Shown here in pieces: positions 1 through 8,421 of a stretch of 64,000 nt of DNA. The notes beneath the pieces are model-generated. The model did not search any database, was not told the origin of the DNA, and was given only the letters and a program-made list of their open reading frames with translations. The DNA lies in contig NZ_AOPZ01000316.1 of the NCBI RefSeq assembly GCF_000414115.1, positions 47,256 through 111,255 of the forward strand. The letters are read 5' to 3'. How positions within the stretch are numbered: position 1 is the stretch's first letter; the number at the start of each line of letters is the position of its first letter. Source of the stretch: Streptomyces aurantiacus JA 4570 (GTDB taxonomy: Bacteria; Actinomycetota; Actinomycetes; Streptomycetales; Streptomycetaceae). The position numbers were made by a program, and so were the translations under genes.

Positions 1-209
1 ACGCCCTTCTCCTCGGCCAGAAATCGCCCCGCGCGGTGCATGAACCGGCGGTTCTCCCGCATGTGCACGGGCAGCGACGGCCAGTGCCGGCACATGGCGT
101 CGCCCGCCTCGACGTCGACGAGATAGTGGTCCTTGCCGCCCAGGATGTAGTCGTAGACGCGAGCGGAGTGCGCCGTAGAGGTGTCAACTCTGTCCAGGGG
201 GCTGGTCAT
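1..209 (-). CDS. SAM-dependent methyltransferase, DUF574 type (N-terminal part)
   Basis: Only the first 69 codons lie in the window; the gene continues beyond base 1. The N-terminus carries HSARVYDYILGGKDHY, followed by a segment with NRRFMHRAGRFLAEEKG. This pairing is typical of the actinobacterial DUF574/Methyltransf_19 family, whose members have a Rossmann-type SAM fold and usually unknown substrate. The start is the ATG read leftward from base 209. The methyl acceptor cannot be deduced, and the SAM-binding motifs themselves lie outside the window. Confidence 0.8.
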   Translation of the reverse strand, partial: MTSPLDRVDTSTAHSARVYDYILGGKDHYLVDVEAGDAMCRHWPSLPVHMRENRRFMHRAGRFLAEEKG

Positions 210-441
210 ACGCCGTTCCTATCCTCGCCACCAAAGGTCGTGGCAGACGGTACAGCGCCGGACCACTCCTCGAACAGCAGCCCCACGGCCATGAATACGT
301 ACGGGAGTTGAGACGGCCGGCCCCGGCGCCGGAGCGCCTCCGACGGGCAGCCGCGTGCACCGGGGGAGGGGCCTGTAGATTGTCCGTAGTCGCAAGGAGT
401 TCCATTGCCTCACCGGGACCGGTCCCCGCGCGCGTGCCGCT

Positions 442-1059
442 GTGCTGTTGCTGCACGGCGGACACGAGTACGGCACGTCGGCGCCCGGCCCGTGGAATCT
501 CCCCGCCGTCCGGATGCTCCCCTTCGAACGGGCCGCCCGCCGCGCCACGGCGGAGCACGCCGTGCTCATCGGGCGGGTCCGCTACCGCTGCCGCGGCTGG
601 AACGGGGAGCGCGCGGACGCGGCCCGCGACGCCGAGGCCGCGTTGAGCGAACTGGCCGAGATCGCGGGTGACCTGCCGACCGTCCTGGTGGGCCACTCGA
701 TGGGCGCCCGAGCCGCCCTGCGCGCGGGCGGGGCCCCCGGCGTGCGGGGAGTCGTCGGGCTTGCCCCGTGGTGCCCTCCGGAGGATCCGGTGCGGCACCT
801 CGACGGCCGACGCGTCGTACTCCTCCACGGTGACCGGGACCGCGTGACCGACCCGCAGGCGTCCGTCGACTTCTGCGCCCGGGCCAGAACCGCGGGCGCG
901 CACGCGAGCTTCGTGGAAGTGCGGGGCAGCGGCCACGCCATGCTCCGGCGGGCGGCCGCATGGCACGGGCTCACCGCGCGTGCGGTGACCGGGTTGCTCG
1001 GCCTCACACCGCTGTCTTCGCGTTTCTCCGGTGAGGGGTGTCTTCCGGCGCCTCCCTGA
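442..1059 (+). CDS. Alpha/beta hydrolase (start unclear)
   Basis: A 205-residue alpha/beta hydrolase. It starts inside the first strand (LLLHGGH), has the nucleophile elbow GHSMGA near residue 85, an acidic segment LLHGDRDRVTDP near residue 132 and a candidate catalytic histidine in GSGHAML. The GTG at 442 leaves almost no residues before strand 1, which is short for the family. The same frame stays open back to the stop at 376-378, but no ATG/GTG/TTG lies there. A TTG with a good ribosome site (AAGGAG, 394-399) sits at 405 in a different frame, so a one-base frameshift in the GC-repeat stretch near 428-434 is possible. Substrate unknown. Confidence 0.7.
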   Translation: MLLLHGGHEYGTSAPGPWNLPAVRMLPFERAARRATAEHAVLIGRVRYRCRGWNGERADAARDAEAALSELAEIAGDLPTVLVGHSMGARAALRAGGAPGVRGVVGLAPWCPPEDPVRHLDGRRVVLLHGDRDRVTDPQASVDFCARARTAGAHASFVEVRGSGHAMLRRAAAWHGLTARAVTGLLGLTPLSSRFSGEGCLPAPP

Positions 1060-1212
1060 CAAGCTCGAACAGCTCGGGCCTCTGGTCGGTGACGCCGCCA
1101 GGAGGCTCTCCCTGGTTCGGCCCACCATGCCGAACTGGGGCATCGGCGTATGACCCGAGAACGAGTATTGGCACGGCGCCGTGTGTCTGGGCACGCACCC
1201 GAGGCCCAGCCC

Positions 1213-1734
1213 TCATGTCGCTTCGGCTGTTCCGAGACTGTAGAGGGCTTCACCCATGGGGGACTGTCCCCCGCTGACGTGGGCGCGGACCGAGGCGAGG
1301 TATTCGTCCCGGCTGATCCGTCCATCGCCGTCGGTGTCCAGCACGGCGAACGCCGCCTTGATATTGCCGGCCGGGTTCCCCAGCGCCGTGCGCAGCGTCG
1401 TGAACTCCGCCAGGTCCAGGGCACCGTCCTTGTCGGTGTCGGCGAGGTCGAACAGTCCGCCGAGCACGGGCTCGCAGACGGTGTCGAACGCATCGGCCCC
1501 GGCCCATGCTTCGTACTCCTCGAAGGTCACCCCTCCGTCGCCGTCCGCGTCCATCGCCGCCCACGCCCGCTCACCGGCGGTGCGTGCGGCAATGACCAGG
1601 GGGTCGTCCTTGGTGCGCCCCGTCGCCGCTGCCACTCGCTCGGCGCGCGCGAAGTATTCGTCCGCCGAGATGACCCCGTCGCCGTCCGCGTCCAGCATGG
1701 CAAAGACGAGTCGCTTCGCAGTGATGTCGTCCAT
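1213..1734 (-). CDS. EF-hand calcium-binding protein
   Basis: A 173-residue acidic protein made of four EF-hands in two pairs. The loops are DADGDGVISADE, DADGDGGVTFEE, DTDKDGALDLAE and DTDGDGRISRDE, each with Asp or Asn at positions 1, 3 and 5 and Glu at 12. This is the calerythrin/sarcoplasmic calcium-binding protein layout known in actinomycetes, so it is probably a cytosolic calcium buffer or sensor. There is no signal peptide. I chose the ATG at 1734 because AGAAGGAA precedes it; ten codons further upstream are also open. Partner proteins cannot be inferred from the neighbourhood. Confidence 0.88.
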   Translation of the reverse strand: MDDITAKRLVFAMLDADGDGVISADEYFARAERVAAATGRTKDDPLVIAARTAGERAWAAMDADGDGGVTFEEYEAWAGADAFDTVCEPVLGGLFDLADTDKDGALDLAEFTTLRTALGNPAGNIKAAFAVLDTDGDGRISRDEYLASVRAHVSGGQSPMGEALYSLGTAEAT

Positions 1735-1986
1735 CGATGTTCCTTCTGCCAAGTTCACGCACATGGATCTGTGATCGCGTTCTGCCAGCCATACCCGATA
1801 CGCCCGGGTTCCAGGCGCTCGCGACTGCTTGTCCTGCGGTGACGTGATGCACGAGCGCGCACTTCTCGGCGCACGAGACGAAGGGGCGCGGAGGGCGCGC
1901 TACGACAAGCCGGGGGCCGCGGGGGCGGCCAAGGGCCGTCATGGGCAGCCATGGGCCAGAAGTGAATCCGGATACCTGGAGGGCGC

Positions 1987-2526
1987 ATGATCGGTGGACG
2001 TGGTGCGGCAATGGCCTTGAGCTCCCTGTTTCTGATGGGCTCGACGTGGGCGTAGGCTCCAGCCAGTCAGGCCGATGCAGCCAGGCACAGCGGGGGTGTC
2101 CTGTGCACGGGGCACAGTGAGAGCACGTACAACCCGCCCCTGACCCTCACGCCGCGCGAGACCCGCGTTCACACAGAGGCCCGGTACGAGTGCACCGTCG
2201 CGCCCGGCCGGACCATGTCAGCCACCGGTTCGCTGGAGGGGGTGTCACCGGAGGCATCCTGCGTCGCCCTGACCAACTCCCGCCTCACGGAAGACGTGCG
2301 GTATGCCGACGGCAAGCGGTCTTTGATCACCTACAGCAGCAGCACCACGCTCCGTGTCGCCGGCGTTCTCGTCGTCAGGCTGTCGGGCCGGGTCGCCGAA
2401 GGGCGCGGCGAGGGACATTCGGCACAGCGGACGGTTGCCGCGCTGCCCAACCAGCTGCCCACGCAATGCCTCACCTCCGGCCTCCAAGGCAGCAGCGGTC
2501 AGGCGCAGCTGGAGATCCAGCCGTGA
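1987..2526 (+). pseudogene. Secreted protein gene interrupted by an amber codon
   Basis: From ATG 1987, preceded by GGAGG, the frame encodes a signal-peptide-like start (MIGGRGAAMALSSLFLMGST, then WA). A TAG stands at 2053-2055. The same frame then continues open to the TGA at 2524-2526. After the stop come a plausible mature region beginning APASQADA and four cysteines (in LCTG, ECTV, SCVAL and QCLTS), consistent with a small exported disulphide protein. Segments such as STYNPPLTLTPRET resemble Streptomyces secreted proteins of unknown function. Either the gene is inactivated by one point mutation, or there is a sequencing error, or readthrough occurs. Its stop overlaps the GTG of the next gene (GTGA). 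Confidence 0.6.
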
Positions 2527-3602
2527 CCGCGGCCTCCGTGGGGATTCCCACCGAACCCATCGGCAGCATCCCTCGCCCCCCTGAGCTGCTCGCCGCCGTG
2601 GCGGCCCGTGCAGCCGGCCGGATCGGCGACGAGGAACTGGCTGCCTCTCAAGACCGTGCGGTCCGTGACACCATCCGGCGTCTGGAGGAGCTCGGCTCGC
2701 CGGTGGTCACCGACGGCGAACAGTCCAAGCCCAGCTTCGTCACGTACCCTCTCGCCGGGCTGGATCACCTTGCACCCGATGGCGTCGTCATTCCCTTCGC
2801 CGACGGACATCAGCGACAGCTGCCCCGCCTGACGGCCGGACCGCTGCGCTACGCCGTGCACGCCGACCGATATCTGCGGGCCGCATGCCTGCACGCGACC
2901 GTCCCTGTGAAGCAAGCTGTCATCGCCCCTTCGGCGTTGAGCCTGCTCTATCCGGCGGACGGCATCGACGGCTATCCCCGCCAAGCCTTCTTGGACGATC
3001 TCACCGCCGAGGCCGAGGCCGACATCCGAGGCTGCCTGGACGCCGGCGCACACAGCGTCCAGCTCGACTTCACCGAGGCCCGCCTCGCGCTGAAGCTGGA
3101 CCCGTCAGGGGGCCTGCTGGAGCAGTTCATCACGCTCAACAACCGTGTCCTGGAACGCTTCTCCGCCGCCGAGCAGGCCAGGATCGGCGTCCACACCTGC
3201 CCCGGCGGTGACCAGGACTCCACCCACAGTCTCGACGTGGACTACGCCGGCCTGCTGCCCGCGCTGCTGCGGCTCAAGGCCGGAAACTTCTACGTCCAGC
3301 TGGCCAGCGAGCCGGAGCCGGACAAAGTCCTCGGTATCCTCGCCGATCATCTACCCGGCCAGGCCCGCGTGTTCGTCGGGGTGACCGACCCGATCGACCC
3401 GCGCGTCGAGACCCCTGCGCAGGTCCGCGACCGGGTTCTGGCCGCTGCCCGCCATCTGCCCGCCGACCGGCTCGGCACCTGCGACGACTGCGGATTCTCG
3501 CCCTTCGCCGACGACACCTCAACCTCTCGCGACACCGCCTTCGCCAAGATCCGCGCCCGGATCGAGGGCACTGCCCTGGCCGCCTGCGAGTTGGTCGGCT
3601 AG
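2523..3602 (+). CDS. MetE C-terminal-domain-like methyltransferase
   Basis: A 359-residue protein homologous to the C-terminal catalytic barrel of cobalamin-independent methionine synthase. It lacks the N-terminal half of full MetE (about 750 residues). The zinc-ligand pattern is present: HTC near residue 223, a Glu in LASEPEPD, and a Cys in TCDDCGF near residue 320. The start PTEPIGSIPRP is typical of this short family, which probably transfers methyl groups to thiols; the donor is not known. The GTG start overlaps the stop of the broken secreted-protein gene by the GTGA arrangement, so translational coupling may once have existed. A strong hairpin follows at 3627-3670. Confidence 0.82.
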   Translation: MTAASVGIPTEPIGSIPRPPELLAAVAARAAGRIGDEELAASQDRAVRDTIRRLEELGSPVVTDGEQSKPSFVTYPLAGLDHLAPDGVVIPFADGHQRQLPRLTAGPLRYAVHADRYLRAACLHATVPVKQAVIAPSALSLLYPADGIDGYPRQAFLDDLTAEAEADIRGCLDAGAHSVQLDFTEARLALKLDPSGGLLEQFITLNNRVLERFSAAEQARIGVHTCPGGDQDSTHSLDVDYAGLLPALLRLKAGNFYVQLASEPEPDKVLGILADHLPGQARVFVGVTDPIDPRVETPAQVRDRVLAAARHLPADRLGTCDDCGFSPFADDTSTSRDTAFAKIRARIEGTALAACELVG

Positions 3603-3626
3603 CCGCACGACAGCATGCCCGGCCTG

Positions 3627-3670
3627 CTTTGGGCGGTTCGATCGCCGGATGGCGACTGGACCGCCCAAAG
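3627..3670 (+). terminator. Inverted-repeat terminator
   Basis: Perfect 11-bp arms, CTTTGGGCGGT (3627-3637) and ACCGCCCAAAG (3660-3670), enclose a smaller GCC/GGC stem. It lies 24 bases after the MetE-like stop, as expected for a transcription terminator. There is no long T-tract, which is usual in Streptomyces. The following 160 bases up to the iron box hold no recognisable gene. Confidence 0.65.
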
Positions 3671-3832
3671 ATCTTGACAATGACTCGGCAGGGGCGGAGG
3701 CGTCCGGCCGAAGCTGGTCGTGGTCGGCGATGGCGGTGGGGCAGAGTCCGACGGGTGGCTCGGACGGGGGGTTCGTGAGACTGGCTGGATTTCTCCTTGC
3801 GGAAATAATGTGGGGCCCGTTTCGCTGCTCGG

Positions 3833-3851
3833 TAAGGTTAGGCTAACCTCC
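3833..3851 (+). promoter_or_regulatory. Iron box (DmdR1/IdeR operator)
   Basis: TAAGGTTAGGCTAACCTCC matches the actinobacterial iron-box consensus TTAGGTTAGGCTAACCTAA at 16 of 19 positions, with the central palindrome intact. It lies immediately before the siderophore-transport operon. By family knowledge, the Fe(II)-bound DmdR1/IdeR repressor would bind here and shut the operon off when iron is plentiful. Confidence 0.88.
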
Positions 3852-3856
3852 ACGGC

Positions 3857-4717
3857 GTGCATGAAGGTGAAGAGACCGCCGCGGCCACGCGCCCCCAGGG
3901 TCATGAACTGTCGGCCACGGGTGTCACCGTGGCGTACGAAGGCGTCGATGTCGTACACGACGCTTCGATGACGCTGCGACCGGGCGACGTGACGGTCCTG
4001 GTGGGGCCGAACGGCAGCGGGAAGTCGACGCTGCTGCGCACGCTCGCGCGGCTGCAGCGGCCCAGGGCCGCCACGCTCGTCATCGACGGCGACACCGACG
4101 GCCTGGCCCTGAGCCCCCGCGCGTTCTCGCGCCGCGTCGCCCTGCTCACCCAGGGGCGCCCCACCCCCAGCGGGCTGACCGTGCGGGACGTGGTGGAATT
4201 CGGCCGCTACCCGTACCGGGGCCGTTGGGGCAAAGCGGACCCGGACGGCCGGGCCGCGGTGGACCGCGCGCTCGAAATGACGGGCGTCGCCGAACTCGCC
4301 GAACGCGGCGCCGAGCACCTCTCCGGAGGACAGCTCCAGCGCGTCTGGCTCGCCGGCTGCCTGGCCCAGGAGACCGGCGTGCTCCTGCTCGACGAACCGA
4401 CCACCTACCTGGACCTCCGATACCAGGTCGAACTCCTCGACCTCATACGGGATCTCGCCGACGACCACGGGATCGCCGTCGGCGCCGTCCTGCACGACCT
4501 CGACCAGGCCGCCGCCGTGGCCGACCGGATCGTCCTGCTCGACGCGGGACGGGTCGTCGCGGACGGCGACCCCGAAGACGTACTGACACCGCAGCGGCTG
4601 ACCGCCACGTACGGCATCCGTATCGAGGTCGGAACCGACCCCCTCACCGGCCATCTGCGCACCCGCGCCATCGGCCGACACCACTCGCGAAGCGAAAGGC
4701 TCAGCACCACCTCATGA
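3857..4717 (+). CDS. Ferric-siderophore ABC transporter, ATP-binding protein
   Basis: A 286-residue FecE/FepC-type ATPase that powers uptake of iron-siderophore complexes. Visible motifs are Walker A GPNGSGKST (residues about 50-58), the signature LSGGQLQR (about 154), Walker B VLLLDEPT (about 175) and the H-loop VLHDLDQA. The GTG start is only five bases from the iron box and lacks an obvious ribosome site, so a leaderless transcript or a slightly later start is possible. Its TGA overlaps the ATG of the lipoprotein gene (ATGA). The gene order ATPase, lipoprotein, double permease resembles the cdt siderophore systems of Streptomyces; that comparison is from memory. Confidence 0.93.
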   Translation: MHEGEETAAATRPQGHELSATGVTVAYEGVDVVHDASMTLRPGDVTVLVGPNGSGKSTLLRTLARLQRPRAATLVIDGDTDGLALSPRAFSRRVALLTQGRPTPSGLTVRDVVEFGRYPYRGRWGKADPDGRAAVDRALEMTGVAELAERGAEHLSGGQLQRVWLAGCLAQETGVLLLDEPTTYLDLRYQVELLDLIRDLADDHGIAVGAVLHDLDQAAAVADRIVLLDAGRVVADGDPEDVLTPQRLTATYGIRIEVGTDPLTGHLRTRAIGRHHSRSERLSTTS

Positions 4718-5697
4718 GACGCCTCCTGATCACCGCGGCGGCCGCCACCGCCGCGGCCCTCACCCTGTCCGCCTGCGGCACCACCGAGCCCTCCGACGAC
4801 GACGCGAAGAAGGGCGCCGAATCCCTCACCCTCACCGACGCCACGGGCGCGAAGGTGAAACTGAACGGTCCCGCCAAGAGGGTCGTCGGCACCGAGTGGA
4901 ACGAGGTCGAGAGCCTGATATCGCTGGGCGTCGACCCGGTCGGCGTCGCCGACGTCAAGGGCTACAAGACCTGGGACAAGGCCGTCCCGCTGAAGAACGA
5001 CCCCAAGGACATCGGCACGCGCGGCGAGCCGAGCATGGACACCGTCGCGTCCCTGAAGCCCGACCTCATCCTCGCCACCACCGACCTGCCCGCGGCCGCC
5101 GTGAAGCAGCTGCGCAAGGTCGCCCCGGTCCTCGCGATCCGCCCCGCCGACGCCGCGGACCCGATCGGGCGGATGACCGAGAACCTCGACCTCATCGCCA
5201 AGGCCACCGGCACCACCAAGCGGTCCGCGAAGCTCAAGAAGGACTTCGAGGCCAAGCTCGCCGAGGGCAAGAAGGCGCTCGCCGACGCCGGACTCGGCGG
5301 CGCGGACTACGCCTTCGCCGACGGCTACGTCACCTCCAACCAGGTCTCCATCAGGCCGTTCACCAGCGGCTCCCTCATCGGCGCCGTCAACGAGAAGATC
5401 GGCCTGAAGAACGCCTGGAAGGTCAAGGGCGACAAGAGCTACGGCCTCGGCGCCACCGACGTCGAGGGCCTCACCAAGCTCGACAAGGACGTGCAGTTCG
5501 CCTACATCGGCAACAAGAGCGACAAGACCAGCACCCCGTTCAACGGCGTCCTGGCCAAGGACAAGGTGTGGACGTCGCTGCCGTTCGTGAAGAAGGGCAA
5601 CGTGCACCGACTGCCCGACGGCATCTGGATGTTCGGCGGCCCCGAGTCGATGAACCAGTACGTCGACTCCGTCGTCGACGCCCTGACGAAGAAGTAG
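4714..5697 (+). CDS. Siderophore-binding lipoprotein
   Basis: A 327-residue periplasmic-binding-fold lipoprotein of the FecB/FhuD class. Its N-terminus, MRRLLITAAAATAAALTL, is followed by the lipobox LSAC, predicting export and lipid anchoring at the Cys. The two-lobed receptor domain starts at about residue 40 (ITLTDATG-like region, then RVVGTEWNEVESLISLGV). It should capture an iron-loaded siderophore outside the membrane and deliver it to the downstream permease. It overlaps the ATPase gene by four bases and ends five bases before the permease ATG, so the three genes form one operon. Siderophore identity (for example hydroxamate) is not determined by the sequence. Confidence 0.93.
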   Translation: MRRLLITAAAATAAALTLSACGTTEPSDDDAKKGAESLTLTDATGAKVKLNGPAKRVVGTEWNEVESLISLGVDPVGVADVKGYKTWDKAVPLKNDPKDIGTRGEPSMDTVASLKPDLILATTDLPAAAVKQLRKVAPVLAIRPADAADPIGRMTENLDLIAKATGTTKRSAKLKKDFEAKLAEGKKALADAGLGGADYAFADGYVTSNQVSIRPFTSGSLIGAVNEKIGLKNAWKVKGDKSYGLGATDVEGLTKLDKDVQFAYIGNKSDKTSTPFNGVLAKDKVWTSLPFVKKGNVHRLPDGIWMFGGPESMNQYVDSVVDALTKK

Positions 5698-5701
5698 CGC
5701 C

Positions 5702-7777
5702 ATGGCCGTCACCGCAACCACCCCCACCGCTCGTCCGTCGACAGCCGCCTCCCGCACGGGCGCGGTCGCGGTGACGGCCGCACTGGTCCTCCTCGTCGCC
5801 GCGCTCGCGGTCGTGGACATCACGCAGGGCACGGCCGCCGTCGGCGCCCCGGAGGTGTGGAAGGCGCTCACCGGCCGGGCCGACCCGGCCGACGCGTCGG
5901 TCGTCATCGCCTCCCGGCTGCCGAGGATGACCGCGGGGCTGCTCGTCGGCGCCGTACTCGGCATCGCGGGCGCCGCCCTGCAGGCGGTCAGCCGCAACGT
6001 CCTCGCCGCCCCCGACACCCTCGCCGTCAACGCGGGCTCCTACTTCGCCCTCGGCCTCGCCGCGGCCTCCGGCATCTCGCTCCCGCTGCTCGCCTCCTCC
6101 GGCATCGCGTTCGCCGGCGGTCTCGTGGCGGCGGCCGTCGTCCTCGGCCTGTCCGGCCTGGGCGCCGGCACGGTCCGGCTCGTCCTCGCCGGCAGCGCCC
6201 TCACCCTCGGCCTCACCGCCGTCACCGAGGGGTTGCTCCTGTTGTTCCCCCAGCAGACGGACGGCCTCTACAAGTGGAACCAGGGCAGCATCGCGCAGAA
6301 CGGCTTCGACGGCGTGCTGCAGATGCTTCCGATCTGCGCCGTCGGCCTCGTCGGCCTGGTGCTGCTCGCGCGCAGGGTCGACGCCCTGGCGCTCGGCGAC
6401 GATGCCGCGCGCGGAGTCGGTGTCCCCGTCCGGGCGACCCGCGTCACCGCCGTCGTGCTCGCCGCCCTGCTCTCCACCGCCGCCGTCACCCTCGCCGGCC
6501 CCGTCGGCTTCGTCGGCCTGTGCGCCCCGGCCCTCGTGCGCCCCCTGGCCCGCAGGTTCCGCGCGTTCACCCGCTCGCGGGCGAGTCTGCCGCTCGCCGG
6601 CCTCACCGGCGCGGCGCTCGTGCTCGGCTCCGACGTACTGCTGCGCGCCGTAGTGTCGGCGGACCGGTCGGTGGCCGTGCCGACCGGCGTCGTCACCAGC
6701 CTGGTCGGCGCCCTCTTCCTGATCGTCATGGCCGCCAGGGTCCGGGACCCGGGCGGCGCCGTCCAGGCCGACCGGCTGCGCATCCGCAGCAGGGCCGTCT
6801 TCGTCACCACGACGGCCGTTCTGGCCGTCGTGCTCGTCGGCGTGACGATCGCCGCCGTGCTCCTCGGCGACAGCAAACTCCTGCTCGGCGACGTCGTGAA
6901 CTGGGCACAGGGGCGGGCCGGTCAGACCCTCACCTTCGTCCTCGACACCCGGGTGCCCCGCGTCCTCGCCGCCCTGCTCGCCGGTGCGGCGCTCGCCCTC
7001 GCCGGGACCCTCATCCAGGCCGTGACCCGCAACCCCCTCGCCGAACCAGGTGTCCTGGGCGTGACGAACGGTGCCGCGGTCGGTGCCGTCCTGCTCGTGA
7101 CGACGGTGCCCGCGGTCGGGTCGTGGAGCCTGGCCGCGGGCGCCTTCGCGGGCGCCGCCGTCAGCTCGGTCCTCGTCTTCGGCCTCGCCGCGAGGGGCGG
7201 GTTCCAGCAGAACCGGCTCGTCCTCGTCGGCTTCGGCGTCGCCACCGGGGCGTCCGCCGTCATCAGCCTGCTCATCATCCTCACCGACCCGTTCAACGCG
7301 ACGAAGGCGCTCACCTGGCTCTCGGGCTCGACCTACGGGCGGTCCCTGCCCGACGTGGTGCCCCTCGCCGTCGTCCTCGCCGTGGGCCTGGCCGTCGCGG
7401 TCATGCGGCGCACCGAACTCGACCTCGTGTCGCTCGACGAGGACACCCCGAGGCTGCTCGGCCTCGACCTGGGCCGCGGACGCCTGGGCTTCCTCGTCCT
7501 CAGCGTCCTGCTGAGCGCCACCGCCGTGGCCGCCGCGGGCACGATCGGCTTCGTCGGACTGGTGGCGCCGCACGCGGCCCGCGCCCTCGTGGGCCGGCAG
7601 CACGCCAGGGTGGTGCCGGTCGCCGTGCTCCTCGGCGCCATCCTCGTGTGCACGGCGGACCTGGTGGGCCGCACGGTGATCGCCCCGGCCCAGCTCGGCG
7701 CCGGCCTCATGACGGCTGTGATCGGCACGCCGTACTTCCTGTATCTGCTCGTACGCAGCCGCCGTCGGTCGCCGTGA
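5702..7777 (+). CDS. Fused FecCD-type siderophore permease
   Basis: At 691 residues this is twice the usual FecC/FecD length (about 340) and consists of two FecCD domains in tandem, as in FhuB. Each half has the characteristic start of the fold: SRLPRMTAGLLVGAVLGIAG near residue 62 and TRVPRVLAALLAGAALALAG near residue 417. Each also has a later glycine-rich segment, GPVGFVGLCAPALVRP and GTIGFVGLVAPHAAR, that contacts the ATPase. About 18-20 membrane helices are expected. The single polypeptide would form the whole membrane channel for the siderophore. It is the last gene of the iron-box operon. Confidence 0.93.
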   Translation: MAVTATTPTARPSTAASRTGAVAVTAALVLLVAALAVVDITQGTAAVGAPEVWKALTGRADPADASVVIASRLPRMTAGLLVGAVLGIAGAALQAVSRNVLAAPDTLAVNAGSYFALGLAAASGISLPLLASSGIAFAGGLVAAAVVLGLSGLGAGTVRLVLAGSALTLGLTAVTEGLLLLFPQQTDGLYKWNQGSIAQNGFDGVLQMLPICAVGLVGLVLLARRVDALALGDDAARGVGVPVRATRVTAVVLAALLSTAAVTLAGPVGFVGLCAPALVRPLARRFRAFTRSRASLPLAGLTGAALVLGSDVLLRAVVSADRSVAVPTGVVTSLVGALFLIVMAARVRDPGGAVQADRLRIRSRAVFVTTTAVLAVVLVGVTIAAVLLGDSKLLLGDVVNWAQGRAGQTLTFVLDTRVPRVLAALLAGAALALAGTLIQAVTRNPLAEPGVLGVTNGAAVGAVLLVTTVPAVGSWSLAAGAFAGAAVSSVLVFGLAARGGFQQNRLVLVGFGVATGASAVISLLIILTDPFNATKALTWLSGSTYGRSLPDVVPLAVVLAVGLAVAVMRRTELDLVSLDEDTPRLLGLDLGRGRLGFLVLSVLLSATAVAAAGTIGFVGLVAPHAARALVGRQHARVVPVAVLLGAILVCTADLVGRTVIAPAQLGAGLMTAVIGTPYFLYLLVRSRRRSP

Positions 7778-7814
7778 GGCGGTGCTGACCGGTTGTTGGA
7801 GTGCGGCGCCCCGG

Positions 7815-7924
7815 AACCATCAGGCCGCCACGGGCGCCCTGGGCACCAGCGTGCTGCCGCACGCCCTCACCGCCCACGGCCGCTCCGACGTGGCGCACGC
7901 CATCGCCACCCAGCCGCCGTGGGA
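7815..7924 (+). pseudogene. Alpha-L-rhamnosidase C-terminal remnant
   Basis: This short stretch translates to a segment with HQAATGALGTSVLPHALTAH and then GRSDVAHAIATQPPW. It resembles the (alpha/alpha)6-barrel part of glycoside-hydrolase family 78 rhamnosidases (pattern GT.LLLPVLT..G..DVAY.L.TQ). No start codon, no remaining domain and no downstream part are present; it stops where the antisense DUF6204 gene begins. It probably marks a deletion that removed a rhamnosidase next to the rhamnulokinase gene. The match is from pattern memory only. Confidence 0.45.
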
Positions 7925-8284
7925 TCAGACCTTCTTCTGGGCGGCGGCGCGGCGCTGCCGTTTGCCCAGCGGTGCCTGGGACAGGTCCTCGGCCTGGGCC
8001 CGCAGGTTCTTGTAGCCGTAGCCCCGCTCGTCCAGCCACGCCTTCGCCGCCTCTTCGGCGCTTTCCGTCGCCTCCAGGATGTCCTCCTCCGCCTCCCCCG
8101 AGTCCAGGAAGCGGAAGGTGAAGACGGACCGCGCGACCAGGTCGTAGCTGAGGTGCCCCTCAGGAGTGAAGGCCGCGCGCAGGATGTCGTGTTCCGCGGC
8201 GCGAGCGAGGAGTTCGGCCCGCTGATCGGCGCTGAGCTGGTCGAAGACACCGCGGACGGTGATACGGAAGGTACGCGTACTCAT
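7925..8284 (-). CDS. DUF6204 family protein
   Basis: A 119-residue cytosolic protein beginning TFRITVRGVFDQLSADQRAE, with an internal AAFTPEGHLSYDL and FTFRFLDSGE. This is the pattern of the Streptomyces DUF6204 family, which has no known function. The C-terminus is basic (KRQRRAAAQKK). The ATG at 8284 is the only good start. It is convergent with the siderophore operon and stands alone between the rhamnosidase remnant and the rhamnulokinase gene, so context gives no role. Confidence 0.8.
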   Translation of the reverse strand: MSTRTFRITVRGVFDQLSADQRAELLARAAEHDILRAAFTPEGHLSYDLVARSVFTFRFLDSGEAEEDILEATESAEEAAKAWLDERGYGYKNLRAQAEDLSQAPLGKRQRRAAAQKKV

Positions 8285-8421
8285 CCCGCGACCCTAACCA
8301 GCAAGATCGGAGGACTCCACCGGGTTTTGAGGCACGGAACAGGGTCTGGGCGGCGACATCGTCAACGTGGTGCGCGGCTCGGGGATCTTCGTGGGCGGGA
8401 GACGCGGGTAGCACGGGAGGT

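Noticed and set aside
2190..2522. Upstream extension of the MetE-like gene to base 2190
   Set aside because: The extra residues are not MetE-like and lie out of frame over the secreted-protein gene; GTG 2523 gives the normal family start.
5540..7603. Long minus-strand open frame opposite the siderophore permease
   Set aside because: Its translation is low-complexity (Gly, Glu, Asp, Arg rich) and mirrors codon bias of the real fused permease on the plus strand.
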